This document shows positions 30,730-43,288 of a DNA stretch of 64,000 nt, in pieces (position 1 is the first letter of the stretch; every line of letters begins with the position of its first letter). Made by a program: the position numbers and the translations under genes. Under the pieces are notes generated by a model. It saw only the letters and a list, made by a program, of their open reading frames with translations, made no database searches and was not told the origin of the DNA. Source of the DNA: Oreohelix idahoensis (taxonomy: Eukaryota > Mollusca > Gastropoda > Stylommatophora > Oreohelicidae); contig JAMPIV010017768.1 of the NCBI GenBank assembly GCA_024509875.1, forward strand, positions 293,570-357,569, read 5' to 3'.

Positions 30730-31126
30730 TTTTATATGTGCTTTCTTTGTTACTGTATTATTTTCCATTGTTCTTGCGAGGCTCAAGCATCAGTCTTTAT
30801 TTTCGTTTTAACGACGTGCAATTATAATGGTGAATAAACAAGTAGTCTACACCGGGAAGAACAAAACAAATGCGCAGATGTCATATAAAAGACCACGAGG
30901 AAAGACCGCTGCCGCTGAGTATCTTTAGGAACCATGTATGCTATATGTAGATTGATAACAGATTTGAATACTTTAACGAAGACCAGCGATTAATGAAGAC
31001 CAATGGTTAATGGAGACTAATGGTTAATGAAGATTACAAGTTAATGAAAAGTATTGATTAATGAAAATGTATGGTTAATGAAGACTGGTGATTAATGAAG
31101 AAGAATGGTTTACAAAGATTAATTAA
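30730..31126 (+). repeat. Left copy of the 397-bp direct repeat flanking the LTR complex
   Basis: Identical to 58195-58591 apart from one substitution (GAAGAAGAATGG against GAAGACGAATGG). Its left neighbour (ATTCTCTTTG) and the right neighbour of the other copy (GACACACGG) are unique, so this is host flank duplicated on both sides of 31127-58192. The right half is a loose minisatellite of TTAATGAAGACYAATGG units. Confidence 0.95.
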
Positions 31127-31893
31127 TGATGCGGGTCGGAAATTAGCCCAACGGGTTGTTGAGAGCTTGATAGTCAATTGCGGTATCTGGGTTTACAGTT
31201 CATCATTTTAGAGTATCGTGCCTTTGATGTTATGTACGCGAATGTGGGTTAGATTTACCTTGAGACCATGATAATGATAATAGAAAATCCAAATGTTCAT
31301 AGATTGAATAATTCATGGCTAGAGTCCAAACAAACAATTTATTATACATTTTTGTAGACATCGTACGTTGATCATGAATTACATCACAAATATAAATTTA
31401 GAATCCTATGTTGAGTTGCTATCGTGCATATCAGTCCTTTGTCTCATACATCTGAATTACTGTAGGCAGAACGACATAACTATATGCACGCGTGGTTGGA
31501 AAATCCAATACACCGACAGTGAGATTATGCGTCTGGCACTAGTATAACTAAAACGGACTGTTAATTCATCTCTACAAGGTTTAGTCATTTACTAACCTGT
31601 GACTTCATCTTACTTCATCAAAGAACAGTGGACTGACCCATGTCCATTAATTAATACAATATAAATTGTGTGGCACTCCATGCCCGACACTGTAAGAATA
31701 TCAAGACACGTCTTCTCCGTTTGACGGTCATTCGAAAAAGGGTCCCGTCTCTAGGTCACGGTGCGTGACTACCAACGCTGAAACGTCATAGCGTTCAATA
31801 GGCTAATAATATTACATTACATTAAACGTTGTAACCCCTAAAATCGCATGCTGCTAACCTCTAGCAGACAATGCCAATTAATCTACCGTAACA
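31127..31893 (-). repeat. 3' LTR of copy 1 (767 bp)
   Basis: On minus it starts TGTTACGGTAGATTAATTGG and ends GACCCGCATCA, with TG...CA ends. It has the same length as both LTRs of copy 3 but carries copy-1-specific variants, also present in the truncated partner at 49114 (AGAGCTTGATAGTCAATT where copy 3 has AGAACTTGATAGTCACTT). The polypurine tract GGTGGACAGGGA lies just inside, at about 31896-31907. Confidence 0.92.
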
Positions 31894-32945
31894 ATTCCCT
31901 GTCCACCGGGGAAAAAAAAATCTATTAGATAGATTTTTTTCACAAACCTATCTGAATGAATATTAAAAAATTTAACAATATCAAAAAATTTAACCAAAAA
32001 TGCGGCATATTGCCTACGACGTTCTGTCTAGAACTAATGTCGTGGTCATGTCGACTAACTAACAGTCATCTAATATATTAATGATCATATTATACATAAA
32101 TGTTATACATAAATTTTTATATGAACTAAAAGATAATGGCTAATGTTGATATCTAATTAAATAATTAATTAACTTAAAATATGTCGTAGTGAAATGTCAC
32201 GTCAGACTAATCTAAAGAGTTAAAATTAAACTAATTAATTATATTGAGTGTGTAATAAAAATAAAGTTGTTGAACATCTAATGTAAGAAAGATGAAAGGA
32301 TATGTTAAGGAGAGAAATAAATAAATGTATAAATATAACTTAGTTATGTGTGTTGGACATTAATTAAGTTTAGTAATAAGTTGTTAACCAATTTAAACAA
32401 TAATGTAGTATGTAATGTGTGAACATAATTATTAACTATAATAGTTACATTATCTAAGAATCATGTGAGTTCTTATTTTTTTCTTCTTTCATTTTTTTTT
32501 TCTTCAAATTTCATTTCATTTTTTTTCATATTTATCTCACCTTTCATTTTATTTCCCATTATTTTAACGTAATTAATTAAAATTAATTAAAGTTGGATAT
32601 GATGATCCATACGTAGGCTTGATCCTTGTGAATTCCGATTAACAAACAAATGTTTAAGTTCATAAGAATCGACGTTCTTGACAATAGTTCATGTCGCATA
32701 TTGAGTCACTTTGATAGTGTTTTCTATTATTTTCACTTGATGCACGGAAATGTGTCCAATAGTTTTATCATAAATGAAATCCACACAAAGTCCTGGCGTA
32801 AATACGACCATAGTGTCACTTGATTTCGTTCATTTCCTGTCTTTAGTGAGCGGATACGTTTATTGTAGGCAATGGTTCATGTCTATGTAGAACCGCTATT
32901 ATAGTGTTATGTCTCTTGAGTAAGTATCTGTGACGTTACTATAGT
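31894..32945 (-). other. 3' noncoding region of copy 1
   Basis: A/T-rich sequence between the RNase H stop and the 3' LTR, with no reading frame. It is the reverse complement of 56377-57425 in copy 3. It includes a stretch of A-rich plus T-rich repeats near 32460-32560. Confidence 0.8.
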
Positions 32946-34700
32946 TTAGGATTCGACATCAGTAGGATTTCGAGACAAAGTATCTGCCAAGACGTTATCT
33001 GCTCCTGAGATGTATTCTATTGAGAAGTCAAAAGGTTGCAGGAGAATAGCGAATCTGGTGAGCTTTGGACTTTTATGATTCGCCCGTCGTAGTGATGCTA
33101 CGGCTTTCTGGTCAGTTTGTACTACGAATGGGGCTCCCAGTAAGAACTTCTCTAGTTTCGTTATTGCCCACACCACGGCTAAAAGTTCGCGGTCGACAGT
33201 GGAGTATTTGACTTCTGGTGGTTTCAGTTTCCGTGACACGTACAAGTTTGGATGGAGGATGTCGTCATGGTATTGGAGCAAACATGCGCCAATTCCGTAG
33301 TTACTCGCATCTGTGCGGAGAATAAACTTTTTGGAAGCATCAGCTAGTCTCAAAATAGGTGGGTTTGAGAAAATGTTAATAATATTAAGGTATACATTAT
33401 TACACTCAGTAGTCCATGTCACCTTCACTGGCATGTCCTTCCTTAGTAATGAGGACAAGACAGCCGTGATAGATGACAAGTTAGGTACGAATCTACTGTA
33501 ATATAGGACTAGACTTAACAAGCTTCTAACCTGTTTCTTCGTTTGAGGAACGGAAATGTTTAAAATTTTAGAAACCGTACTGGGTAGTATTTGGATATAT
33601 CCTGCTCCAATAATGTGACCCAAAAAAGTTATTTCATGAAACGCTACTTGTAATTTTGTGGGTTTAGCAGTTAAATTGTTCCTTCTTAATGTGTCCAAAA
33701 CGTTTTCAAGACCCAAAAAATGTTCCTCAAAAGATGAACTAAATAAGCATATGTCGTCTATGTATGTAATAATGTCTGGTCTACCTGAAAAAATGTGTCG
33801 CATCATGCGAACAAAGGTAGCTGGAGCGTTAACAAGCCCAAAAGGCATAACATTCCACTGGTATAGACCTAGCGGAGTTGAAAACGCTGTGTAGTATTTA
33901 GCTTTTTCGGTTAGTGGTATCTGCCAATAACCTTTAGTTAAGTCTATCTTAGTGAATATAGTTGCGGTCGATAGACGTGGCAGTAAGTCGTCGAGAAGTG
34001 GATGTGGTTCGCTATCAACTATCGTTTGTGCATTTAATTTTCTATAGTCGACGCATAGTCTAATGTTATTGTCCTTCTTTCGGACAATAACTAATGGAGA
34101 AGAAAATGGGGAATTACTAGTTTCAATAATTCCTAAAGATAACATCTGTTCAAGTTCCTTAGTAGTTTTAGTAAGAAAGTGTAGAGGAACAGAATATGGG
34201 TGTACCCGAATTGGAGTATCATCGTTAAGAGTGATGTCATGACTAATGACTGATGTGCGACCTGGAACGTCGGTCAACACATCTGGATAAGATTGTAGAA
34301 GTTCAGCAATCTGTTGATGCTGTTGCGGTGTAACCGACGAAGAGATGGTTATGTCCCGCCAAGATTCAGTAGATTGTACTACCGGTACAGGTAATGCCAA
34401 CTGTACCTCAGGAAAAGAAGATTCTTCTTCCTGGATAACAGACAAATTAGAATAGTGACATCTAGGTACGAAAGTGTCATCTAGTTCATGAAAAATAGCT
34501 TGTAGATGTTCAGGTCGAGTATGAAATTGTTTGAGCATATTTATGTGAAATATTTTATGATGTCCCTTAATGTCCAGGACATAATCAACATCAGAAATCT
34601 TATTGATAACCTGGTATGGACCGTTCCACGAGATGAGTAGTTTATTATTGTTATGTGGCAATAACACATAAGCTTGATCTCCTGGAAATAATTGACGTAA
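32946..34700 (-). pseudogene. Copy 1 integrase tail, reverse transcriptase and RNase H
   Basis: An open frame of 573 codons downstream of a nonsense codon. In order: integrase GPY/F module (LLISWNGPYQVINK, FHINMLKQF); linker with SVIQEEESSFPEV; RT with RKKDNNIRLCVDYRKLN, KIDLTKGYWQIPLTEKAKYY, WNVMPFGLVNAPATF and the active site TYIDDICLF; RNase H with ILRTDASNYGIGACLLQ, STVDRELLAVVWA and TDQKAV. RT and RNase H catalytic residues are present. Small changes from copy 3 include LLSLVLYY for LLGLVQYY. Confidence 0.92.
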
Positions 34701-35422
34701 TCATCTACTACTGTTTTGGAAAGTTCTAGCTTTCTCTTTAGCAGCCTCAGATGAATCTGTTGCCATTTTGCAGGCATCAATAATGTTATTCCGGAGATTA
34801 ATTACATACTCATAGGAAGACTGGGTATCCTGAGTCATATCGGAGTCAATCAATAAGTCTTTTATTAGTCCCATAGGACCTCTTGGTGGAGCGCCAAAGA
34901 CTAATTGAAATGGAGAGAAGCCAGTTTGTTCATGTGGCACCTCTCGATAAGCGAATAACACAGCTGGGAGTACTCTGTCCCAGTCATGTGGATGGTTAAC
35001 TGTAACTTTATGTAACATTTGTTTAAGTGTGCGGTTAAGTCTTTCTACGGCACCATTACTCATTGGGTGATAAATGCTGCTGAGATTTCTATCTATATTC
35101 CAAGTCTTCATTACTTCTGTCATAGTCTCAGATATAAATTGAGAACCATGATCTGACAAAAGTTTTCTAGGAAAACCTACTCTAGAGAAGATCAGGTGTA
35201 GTGCATCAGCTACATCTGTGGTTGTGGTTGTTTTCAATGGGATGGCTTCTGGCCATCGTGTGCATAAATCGATGCACGTGAGAATAAATCTATGTCCTCT
35301 GGCTGATGGTAAAAGTGGGCCAATAATATCAATGGCCATCTTGTCAAAGGGTCTCACAGATATGTCACAAGCCTGAATAGGCGCCGTGTGAAAGGCTCCT
35401 CGTGCTTTCACTTCTTGGCATA
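34701..35422 (-). pseudogene. Copy 1 integrase core, ended by a nonsense codon
   Basis: On minus: MKARGAFHTAPIQACDISVR, KMAIDIIGPLL (first catalytic D), CTRWPEAIPL, LSDHGSQFIS (second D), SIYHPMSNGAVERLNRTLKQ (catalytic E), FAYREVPHEQTGFSPFQLVF. It ends at 34701 with TGA where copy 3 has CGA. Its N-terminal zinc-binding part is on the other side of the nested copy 2 (45213-47568). Confidence 0.92.
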
Positions 35423-36938
35423 TGTTGCGTGCATATTTTGACGCACATATTACAAAAATCGATATGGCTATTTAATATGGGAAAAATATAGACATTCATT
35501 CATTTGTGTATGAAAATGCTGTCTATGGTAAAAGCGAGAGAATCCATGTTTGATTCACACTTTTGATTATAGGAGTAATCGTTCTGGATATTGATCCGGC
35601 GCAAGGATATTGCGCTTACGTTTGTACTTATTTTTTAGGGCCAGAAAATATATTAATTTGCTTATTGTGTTTATGGCCTGAATTCATATGTATTACATAT
35701 TATTAGTACAAGTAGAATCAGTCCTATATTGTATATTTTGGATGGGTAGGAGGGACTAGATTCTTGTTATTCCGGTCTAGCGGAAGTATGAGTTGTCTTG
35801 ACAAGTCGTGATGAGTTCCGATGTACCGTGATAATGGCGGGTACGCACTTTTCAAAGGGCTGGTAGATTCTTAAGGAAATATGATTCATGAAGTGGTTTT
35901 CTTCTAAAGGAGATGGTATCTCTACTATAGTTTATGTTAGAGACTCTCCTAAGGTACGGTACAATGTATAATTCGGACTCCATGTATTGCCAGACCCTAT
36001 TTTGATGATCTCATGTCGATTCGACCTAGATGGAACATTGTGCTTCGTATCGCTAGGGTCGTGTTTTGTATCGACAAAGATGACAGACTTTCCTGCAGCG
36101 GTTATGGCTACGTGAATTAACCTGATCACCGTAGAGCTGTATGGGAACATTTATGAAATCATTTATATACCCATTATAAATTAACTCTGGCTTATATTCT
36201 CCTTCCTATGAATGAGTGAACGACAACTCAGGGAGACAGCCATGTTAGATTTCGGTCATCATATGTTTTGATCACTGCCAAGAGAACAGATTATTTATCC
36301 TATTATCGGACAGTGACAGGGAGATCTCAATCTTGCTAGAAACCCCCTCTTTCGTGGTTTCATAATATATGCTACAAACTATGGACGTCAAGTAACTTTA
36401 GTTATTTATCGATCTGCCTTCACTGACGCGTTTAGTCAGATAGGGGGATGCGGCCATAATGTATCATGACAATTGAACTTTTGATGTACTGCCCATTATT
36501 TCTGAATGTGTCATGACTTCAGATCTGCTATGTATACCTACAAATTGATATGTCAACATACCATGATGTACTCGTATGTCCCAGTGTGTACGTCTGAATA
36601 AATTGAGTAAACAAAGATTCCAGCAGTCTGCATTGGTGCCTTGTAGACACAAGTGTATGAGTGGTTATATTGGTCAGCACACGAACAGTACACCATTCGC
36701 GGTATCACACTCTACACTTCTACTTCATACATACACCATCCTGCGTCGGTTGGAGTGACCAAGTTTAGGGCCTGCTTACCCTGGAGCCTTTGCCTTCCCT
36801 AACTCAGGACTAGGGTGAGTTACCCATTTACAGCCGGGTAGACTGGGGGCATGCCTGATCTCAACAACACACCACTCTTCCTTACAGAGCATACAGACTG
36901 ACACTTTACAGAGTGGAAAGAAGAAAAGAAACTTTACA
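35423..36938 (+). repeat. 5' LTR of copy 2 (1516 bp)
   Basis: Begins TGTTGCGTGCATATTTTGAC and ends GAAACTTTACA. A putative primer-binding site TGGCGAGCCAGATTCCTGGG starts at 36940; the tRNA is not identified. About 85 bp near its 3' end (36777-36860) matches SINE family 1. Small reading frames inside are shared by both LTRs and are not convincing genes. Confidence 0.93.
36777..36860 (-). repeat. SINE family 1 segment inside the 5' LTR of copy 2
   Basis: GGAGCCTTTGCCTTCCCTAA, CTCAGGACTAGGGTGAGTTA and CCCATTTACAGCCGGGTAGA correspond to the body of SINE family 1 (compare 62790-62860). The same segment is in the 3' LTR at 45053-45130, so it is a fixed part of this LTR. Confidence 0.75.
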
Positions 36939-38244
36939 GTGGCGAGCCAGATTCCTGGGTCCAGCTTACGCAGTTTTGTGTTGAGAATCACAGTTTACAG
37001 CTGAAAGAACATTTGTTTGAACACATCAACACCAGTAGGACAGCTATACAGTCGATGTCAGCTTGACCTGTATTACCGATAGGATGCTGTATCTAGGTCA
37101 GCGCTTGTTGACAGTTTTTCGCTGTACAGACAGTATTACACAGGACAGTGGTATCAAGTGTAGAAAATATCTGGAGCAGTATTGTTGACATTTCTCAACG
37201 TACAGAAGAATCACAGTGTTGTTGAACATAAAGTGCATAGTTCATCGTTGGATCTTCATATGCTCAACAGAGAAAAATTGACAGTGTAATAGTTTAAAAT
37301 TAAATCTATTACTGAATAAAGTGGCAAGTTATTAGTATTAAAATAAACTGTGCCTGCTTTACAACACTATACCTGCAACACATTCCATTCATGACATAAA
37401 TTATATTGTATGCTATATGCTATTTATGCTTACATGTTATTTGTTATGTATTAAATTAGTTTATGTTCTGTGTGACTAGTACAAGGTATGCCGAGTGACA
37501 TTGGTCTGGTACTAGTATTCTATAGGTACACATTTTCTTAATTGGAAATTTGTTAGCAACAATTTGCTGCTATTTCTGTTAGTTGTGATGAGGTGTTCTT
37601 TTCTTCGTTGTTTTTGTTAATAATTTTGTGTTCCTTAGTTTTGTTTGATTTGTTTGTATAATTGTAGGTCTCATCTTTTCTATTTTTGATTTCTTTACAC
37701 CCTTATGTTTATACACTGTGGCGTATTTGTCTTGTTATATTATGGCAGTTATCATCACGGATTCTGTGATCATTTTTTTCATTTCTCCTATTTAATTTAA
37801 TTTGATCTCTGCAAATGTTTTCAGATTGTCTTTTCTTGTTTGTCCTTTGTAATGTCTTTAGTTGACATATGACATAGGAGTTATAGTGGTATACACTGAT
37901 AGTATAGTACAGATCAGTACTTTATGATTGTTATTATTATAAAACAAAATGTACAAGACCTTTGTAAGGCTTGTCTCCCAAAGTGATTGGTAAAGGGAAA
38001 TATTTTTTCCACAGGTACTCAAGTGATCTTTGATTACATTGAGGTATACAAGACCTTTGTAAGGCTTGTCCCCACAGTATTTGAGATACAGTTATTGTTG
38101 TCCACAGGTACTCAAGTTATCATTGGTTATTATAAACCATACAAGTTTGGACTAAGACTAAGTCTATGGTATAGACTTGTCTCCCATTAAAGTGAAATAG
38201 GGTAATTTATTTACTTTTTCAGGTTTCTGATTTAAGAAGACAAT
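36939..38244 (+). other. Leader of copy 2
   Basis: 1.3 kb of A/T-rich untranslated leader. A diverged tandem duplication with a period of about 93-95 bp occupies roughly 37950-38170 (TACAAGACCTTTGTAAGGCT at 37952 and 38047; CCACAGGTACTCAAGT at 38009 and 38102). No long reading frame. Confidence 0.8.
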
Positions 38245-39939
38245 ATGTCTACATTAGATTATTTCATTGCACAAGGAAAATCTCTTGATAAGACTGGAAA
38301 AGACTTAGAACAATGGGCTGTTGCTCAATATGACAAAGCATTAGCTGCAGAAGAGAAAAAAACTGCTGCTGCTGTTGAAGAAAGAAAAGCTGCTGCTGAG
38401 GGAAAAAAAAGCTGCGGCTGAGGAGAGAAAACTTCAAATAGAAGAAAAAAAAAGCTGCTGCAGAAGAAAGGAAAGCTCTAGCTGAAGAAAAAAGATTAGA
38501 AAAAGAAGCTGATACTGCTGCTGAACTTAAGAAATTGCAGATGCAAGTGGAGGAAAGGAGATTTGAGGCAGAACAGAAGAAAGTAGAAGCTGATGCAGAG
38601 CAGAAAAAATTAGAAGTTGCTGCAGAACAGAAAAAATTAGAAGTTGCTGCAGAACAGAAAAAAATTAGAAGTTGCTGCTGCTGCAGAACAGAAAAAATTA
38701 GAAGTTGCTGCTGCTGCAGAACAGAAAAAATTAGAAGCTGCTGCTGCTGCAGAACAGAAAAGATTAGATAGAGAAGCTGAAGAGAGAAAAGCAATAAGAG
38801 AACATGAGTTTGAATTAGAGAAATTAAAATTGACATGTATGAGTAATGTTAATCAGGCATCTGGTGGTAATGGTAAACCCTTTGTGTACAAGGTCAAGGT
38901 ACCAGCGTTTAACCCTACCAGTGATGACATAACATTTTGGCTTTCTAGATTTGAACGGGCTTGTCGATCTCATAATGTTGACAAATCACAGTATGTGAAT
39001 CAGTTGTCTGAAAATCTAAAAGGGGAGTCTCTGAGTAAGTTATATTTTGTTGAAGAGGCCGACAAAGATAATTATGATGCTGTTAGGGCAGCTTTGATAA
39101 AGAGATATCAGCTGTCTGAGGAAGGTTACCGTCTTTTGTTTAAAACAATGAGACCTGAGGTAGGTGTAGAATTCTCAGATTTCATCTCAAAAGCACGAAT
39201 TACACTTTCACGATGGATTGAATTATCCAAAACAGAGAAAACATTTGATGGTCTTACGGATTTATTGCTAAGAGACAAGGTCATGTCTTCTGTAAATAAA
39301 TCATTCCTAGAGTTCTTACATGAGCGTAAACCTGGTACAATAAAGCAAATGGAAGAATATTGTGACCAGTATGCCACGGCACACCCTGACATGATTCTTA
39401 GTAACTCTAACATTAAAGAGAGTATGCCAGTTGCTTCGGCAACAGAATATAATCAGAATTACTCACACAAATTCCAAGGAGCTAAAAATAAATTTGATAA
39501 AAAGGTTAATTGGAATAAGTATCAAAACCAAGATAACCGCTCAAATCAGAGTTCTTCTTCGAAGAACTGGAATCGGGCTGATAGTCCTCGACACGCGAGT
39601 GGTACCCATAATGTTAGAAATTCTCGGAAAGGGAGTAGCGATAGGAACTACCCAAGTGCTTCATGGAGACAAAAGAAACAATATTACAGGGATACTCAAT
39701 ATAACGAGCATGATGATTATGATCATGAATATTATGATTCAAACCCAAATAGGGGTTATAACAGAGGCAATAATAATTATAGAGACAATTATAACCGAGG
39801 TAGATCACAACACAAAAGACATGGTAAATCTTATTACCAGGCTAACTCTGCACAACAGGAGTTCCACGACACCGATAATCAGAATAATGATAAAAAAAGA
39901 CTCCAACAGTGTAGCAAATTCCGCTTTCGATTTTGCTAG
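38245..39939 (+). pseudogene. Copy 2 Gag, frameshifted
   Basis: ATG at 38245 (MSTLDYFIAQGKSLDKTGK). A long lysine/glutamate/alanine-rich coiled coil (EQKKLEVAA repeats) precedes a Gag capsid-like region with DDITFWLSRFERAC, LSEEGYRLLFKTMRPE and LLRDKVMSSV. An Asn/Arg/Gly-rich tail (NRGYNRGNNNYRD) follows. Three single-base A-run expansions (near 38402, 38448, 38658) shift the frame by +1 each and together restore it. A fourth A-run at about 39889-39896 separates Gag from the protease frame. Other family members fuse Gag and Pol in one frame, so these are probably damage or base-call errors. Confidence 0.88.
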
Positions 39940-42511
39940 AGCATCTGAGTGTTCGCAATGCAAAACATTATTCGATCCAACCACAGTTTCTACTTTAAGC
40001 TGCGGTCACCCGCTTCCCGCTCTCCATGCGTCAATTGCGCATAATGGAAGGGGTGCTCTTGTCTTTAATAGGAGCCTAATAGATGGTACTCCGGTATCAA
40101 TTCTTTTCGATTCGGGGTGCACTACCATTGGAGTGAGGCAATCACTCGTAAATCCTTCTCGAGCTACAGGCAATATAGTCAAATGTGTAACATTTGGTGG
40201 CACATTGGAGAAGTACTCCACTGCCATTATCAATATTGCTACGCCTTTCTTTACAGGGGAGGTGCAAGCATGTCTCTTGCCGAATCCGATCGCTGATCTT
40301 ATCATCGGTCGCATTCATGGAGTGAAAGAATGCACTCCACAGCAAATTTCTAATTGGGAAAATGTTAATATGCAATCTGCTAATGCAGTAATCACTAGGG
40401 CTCAAGCTCTTAATATGCCACAATCTTCACATTCTGAAGATAATGATGCGCAGATCCGAGATGATCCCTTGGAGATTTCCCACGATTCCTTTATCAAACA
40501 GCAGGAAGATGATCCTACTCTAAAGAAATTCTTTACTCTGGCAACAAAAGGTGATCCGAATAAGGATACTAATCGTAAATCTTGGATTACGATGAAGAAT
40601 GGCGTACTTGTACGTATGGTACAAGACTCCGCTAAGTCCATTCATTCTCAAATCCTTGTGCCTAAAAATATGAGAGTTAAAATCTTACAGCACGCTCATG
40701 ATTCGCAGTGTGCTGGACATATGGGTTTTTCCCGTACTAAAGCTAGAGTTCTTCAATCTTTCTTTTGGCCTGCTGTGAATAAGGACATACGAATCTATTG
40801 TCGATCTTGTAAAGTATGTCAAGAGATTAAATCCAGAGGTCCACGCCATGATGCACCTATTCAGGCTGCAGACATTCCCATTCGGCCATTTCAAAAAATG
40901 GCGATAGACATCATTGGTCCATTTAAGATAAAGTCTGCTAGAGGACACCAATTTATTTTGACGTGTGTTGATATGTGCACACGTTGGCCGGAGGCTGTTC
41001 CTCTAAAGAGCATAACTACTGCTGATGTCGCAGATGCTCTTTGGTTAATATTTTCTCGTCTGGGGTTTCCAGCAGAAATATTATCCGACCATGGTACCCA
41101 ACTCATATCGGATACCATGTCTCAAGTAATGTCGACTCTGAAGATAGAGAGATCGCTGAGTAGTATTTATCATCCTATGTCCAATGGGATGGTGGAACGT
41201 TTGAATAGAACTCTGAAAAACCTACTAGGTAAGATAACGGAAGATCATCCTCAGGATTGGGATAGGGTTTTACCCGCGGCTCTCTTTGCATATAGAGAGG
41301 TCGCCAACGAACATACAGGATTTTCTCCCTTTGAACTTGTCTTTGGCGCGAAACCGCGAGGTCCTATGTCCTTACTTCATGATCTTATAACTGCTGATAA
41401 TATTGTCGATGACACAAAATCTTCTTATGAATATGTCATCGCACTTAGACACAAGATTATTGAAGCATGCAAATTGGCAACTGCTTCTTCTGTATTTGCG
41501 AAACAGAAGGCAAGGGAATTTGCCAATAAAAAGAGATGTTTGCATCAACTTTGTCCAGGTGACAAAGCATTTGTCTTGCTACCTTGTAGGGAAAATAGAC
41601 TTCTCATTTCTTGGAAAGGTCCGTACGATATAATATCAAAAGTTTCCGATGTTGACTATATCGTCGATATTGACGGGAAGCGTAAAACCTTCCACATCAA
41701 CATGCTCACGGAATTCCATGAACGTCCTGATTATTTACAACCTGTTTTCCAGGCAACGGACGATTTTCCAGTCCAACATGGACAGTACTCATCTCTGTCA
41801 GTAATACAGGATGAGGAAACGAGTTTCTCGGATGTAAATTTACCTTTTCCAATGATTCCTCTTCACTCTAATGAATCATGGAAAGATGTTGCAATTTCTC
41901 CAGAATTATCTCCAGGAGAGCAGAAACAAGTTTCTACTATGTTAGAACAATTTCAGGATGTCCTTACTGACATTCCTGGTCAAACTGATGTCATTCAACA
42001 TGACATTATTCTTACTGACCATAGTCCTATAAGAGTCAGACCGTATCCTATCCCGATACATTTTCAAGCACAGGTAGAGAAAGAGTTAGATGAGATGATA
42101 GAGTTAAAAATTATTGAACCATCCACATCAGCATATTCTTCGCCGATGGTTATAGTACGGAAAAAAGACAATAACATACGTCTTTGCGTGGATTATCGCA
42201 AATTGAATCAAGTGACTAAATTCGATGCTAAACCTATGCCTTTACTAGAAGAGCTACTTACGAGACTATCGAATTCTCACTTCTTTACTAAACTCGATTT
42301 GTCTAAGGGATATTGGAAAGTTCCACTATCCGAACACGCCAAACCGTTTACTGCTTTTTCGACGCCTAGGGGTCTATTCCAATGGAATTTCATGCCTTTC
42401 GGTCTTATGAACGCCCCTGCAACATTTGTACGCATGATGCGTCGAATCCTATCTCATCGCTCAGATGTCATTGCGTATCTTGATGACATCTGTCTTTTCA
42501 GTGATACTTAG
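39890..42511 (+). pseudogene. Copy 2 protease, integrase and reverse transcriptase
   Basis: An open frame to a TAG at 42509. In order: a CX2CX13CGH motif (CSQCKTLFDPTT...SCGH); an aspartic protease with ILFDSGCTTIGVRQ; an integrase with HAHDSQCAGHMG and CKVC zinc ligands, MAIDIIGPF, LSDHGTQLIS and YHPMSNGMVERLNRTLKN; a GPY/F module (LLISWKGPYDII); and RT with RLCVDYRKLN, KLDLSKGYWKVPL, FMPFGLMNAPATF and AYLDDICLF. The domain order is integrase before RT. The stop falls just after the RT active site and cuts off the thumb and RNase H. Confidence 0.92.
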
Positions 42512-43288
42512 AACGATCACTATAATGGTATAAATGAACTATTGTCTATCTTACGCGAGCATAACCTGACAGCGAAACCATCGAAAGCATGTATTGGTTT
42601 TAGCGAAATATCTTTCTTAGGACACCGTGTTGGTCATGGGTTCCTAAAAACAGAAGACCATAATACAAGTAAGATACTTAACATTTCTATTCCTAAGACT
42701 AAAAAGCAAGTACGAAGTCTCTTAGGTCTAATACAATTTTATGGACGATTCATCCCGAATCTGTCCTCCATTATGTCACCTCTTTCTTCCTTGCTAAAGA
42801 AAGGGTCTCCTAATGTAGTCCATTGGACTCAAGAATGTCAATCCTCTTTGGATAAGGTTAAAACTATGTTTTCTACTTCACCTATCCTAGTATTGCCTTC
42901 TAAGGATAAGACATTTATTCTTCGTAGTGACGCTTCATCCACTGGGATTGGAGCGGCACTAATGCAAGAGTACTCTGGAACTCTGCATCCTGTGATGTAT
43001 ATTTCTCGGAAATTAAATGCCGCAGAGAAGAATTACTCGGTCCTAGACCGTGAATTATTGGCTATGGTTTGGTCAATCCTTAAACTGCAAAGATTTCTTC
43101 TGGGCGTGCATTTCATTGTGGAAACTGACCAGAAAGCTCTTACGGATATTCAGAGTAAAAATCTGAAGAGCGCGAGATCAACGCAATACGCGATTGCTCT
43201 ACAGCCATTTCATTTTTCGGTGCGAGCTATCCGTGGGTCAGAAAATGTGATGGCAGATATTTTGTCTAGATGCCCACATGATTCATAA
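42512..43288 (+). pseudogene. Copy 2 RT thumb and RNase H, downstream of the stop
   Basis: The same frame continues after the stop: AKPSKACIGFSEISFLGHRV, TKKQVRSLLGLIQFYGRFIP, RNase H with ILRSDASSTGIGAALMQ, VLDRELLAMVWSI and ETDQKAL, ending SRCPHDS. The catalytic acids of RNase H are present. The only barrier to the upstream frame is one TAG codon. Confidence 0.92.

Noticed and set aside
35932..36150. 72-codon frame in the LTR of copy 2 (and 44198-44416)
   Set aside because: It is present in both LTRs only because they are duplicates. No motif, and LTR-encoded proteins are rare in this group.
38264..38836. 190-codon minus-strand frame opposite copy 2 Gag
   Set aside because: It is the antisense of the Lys/Glu/Ala coiled-coil repeats and is low complexity.
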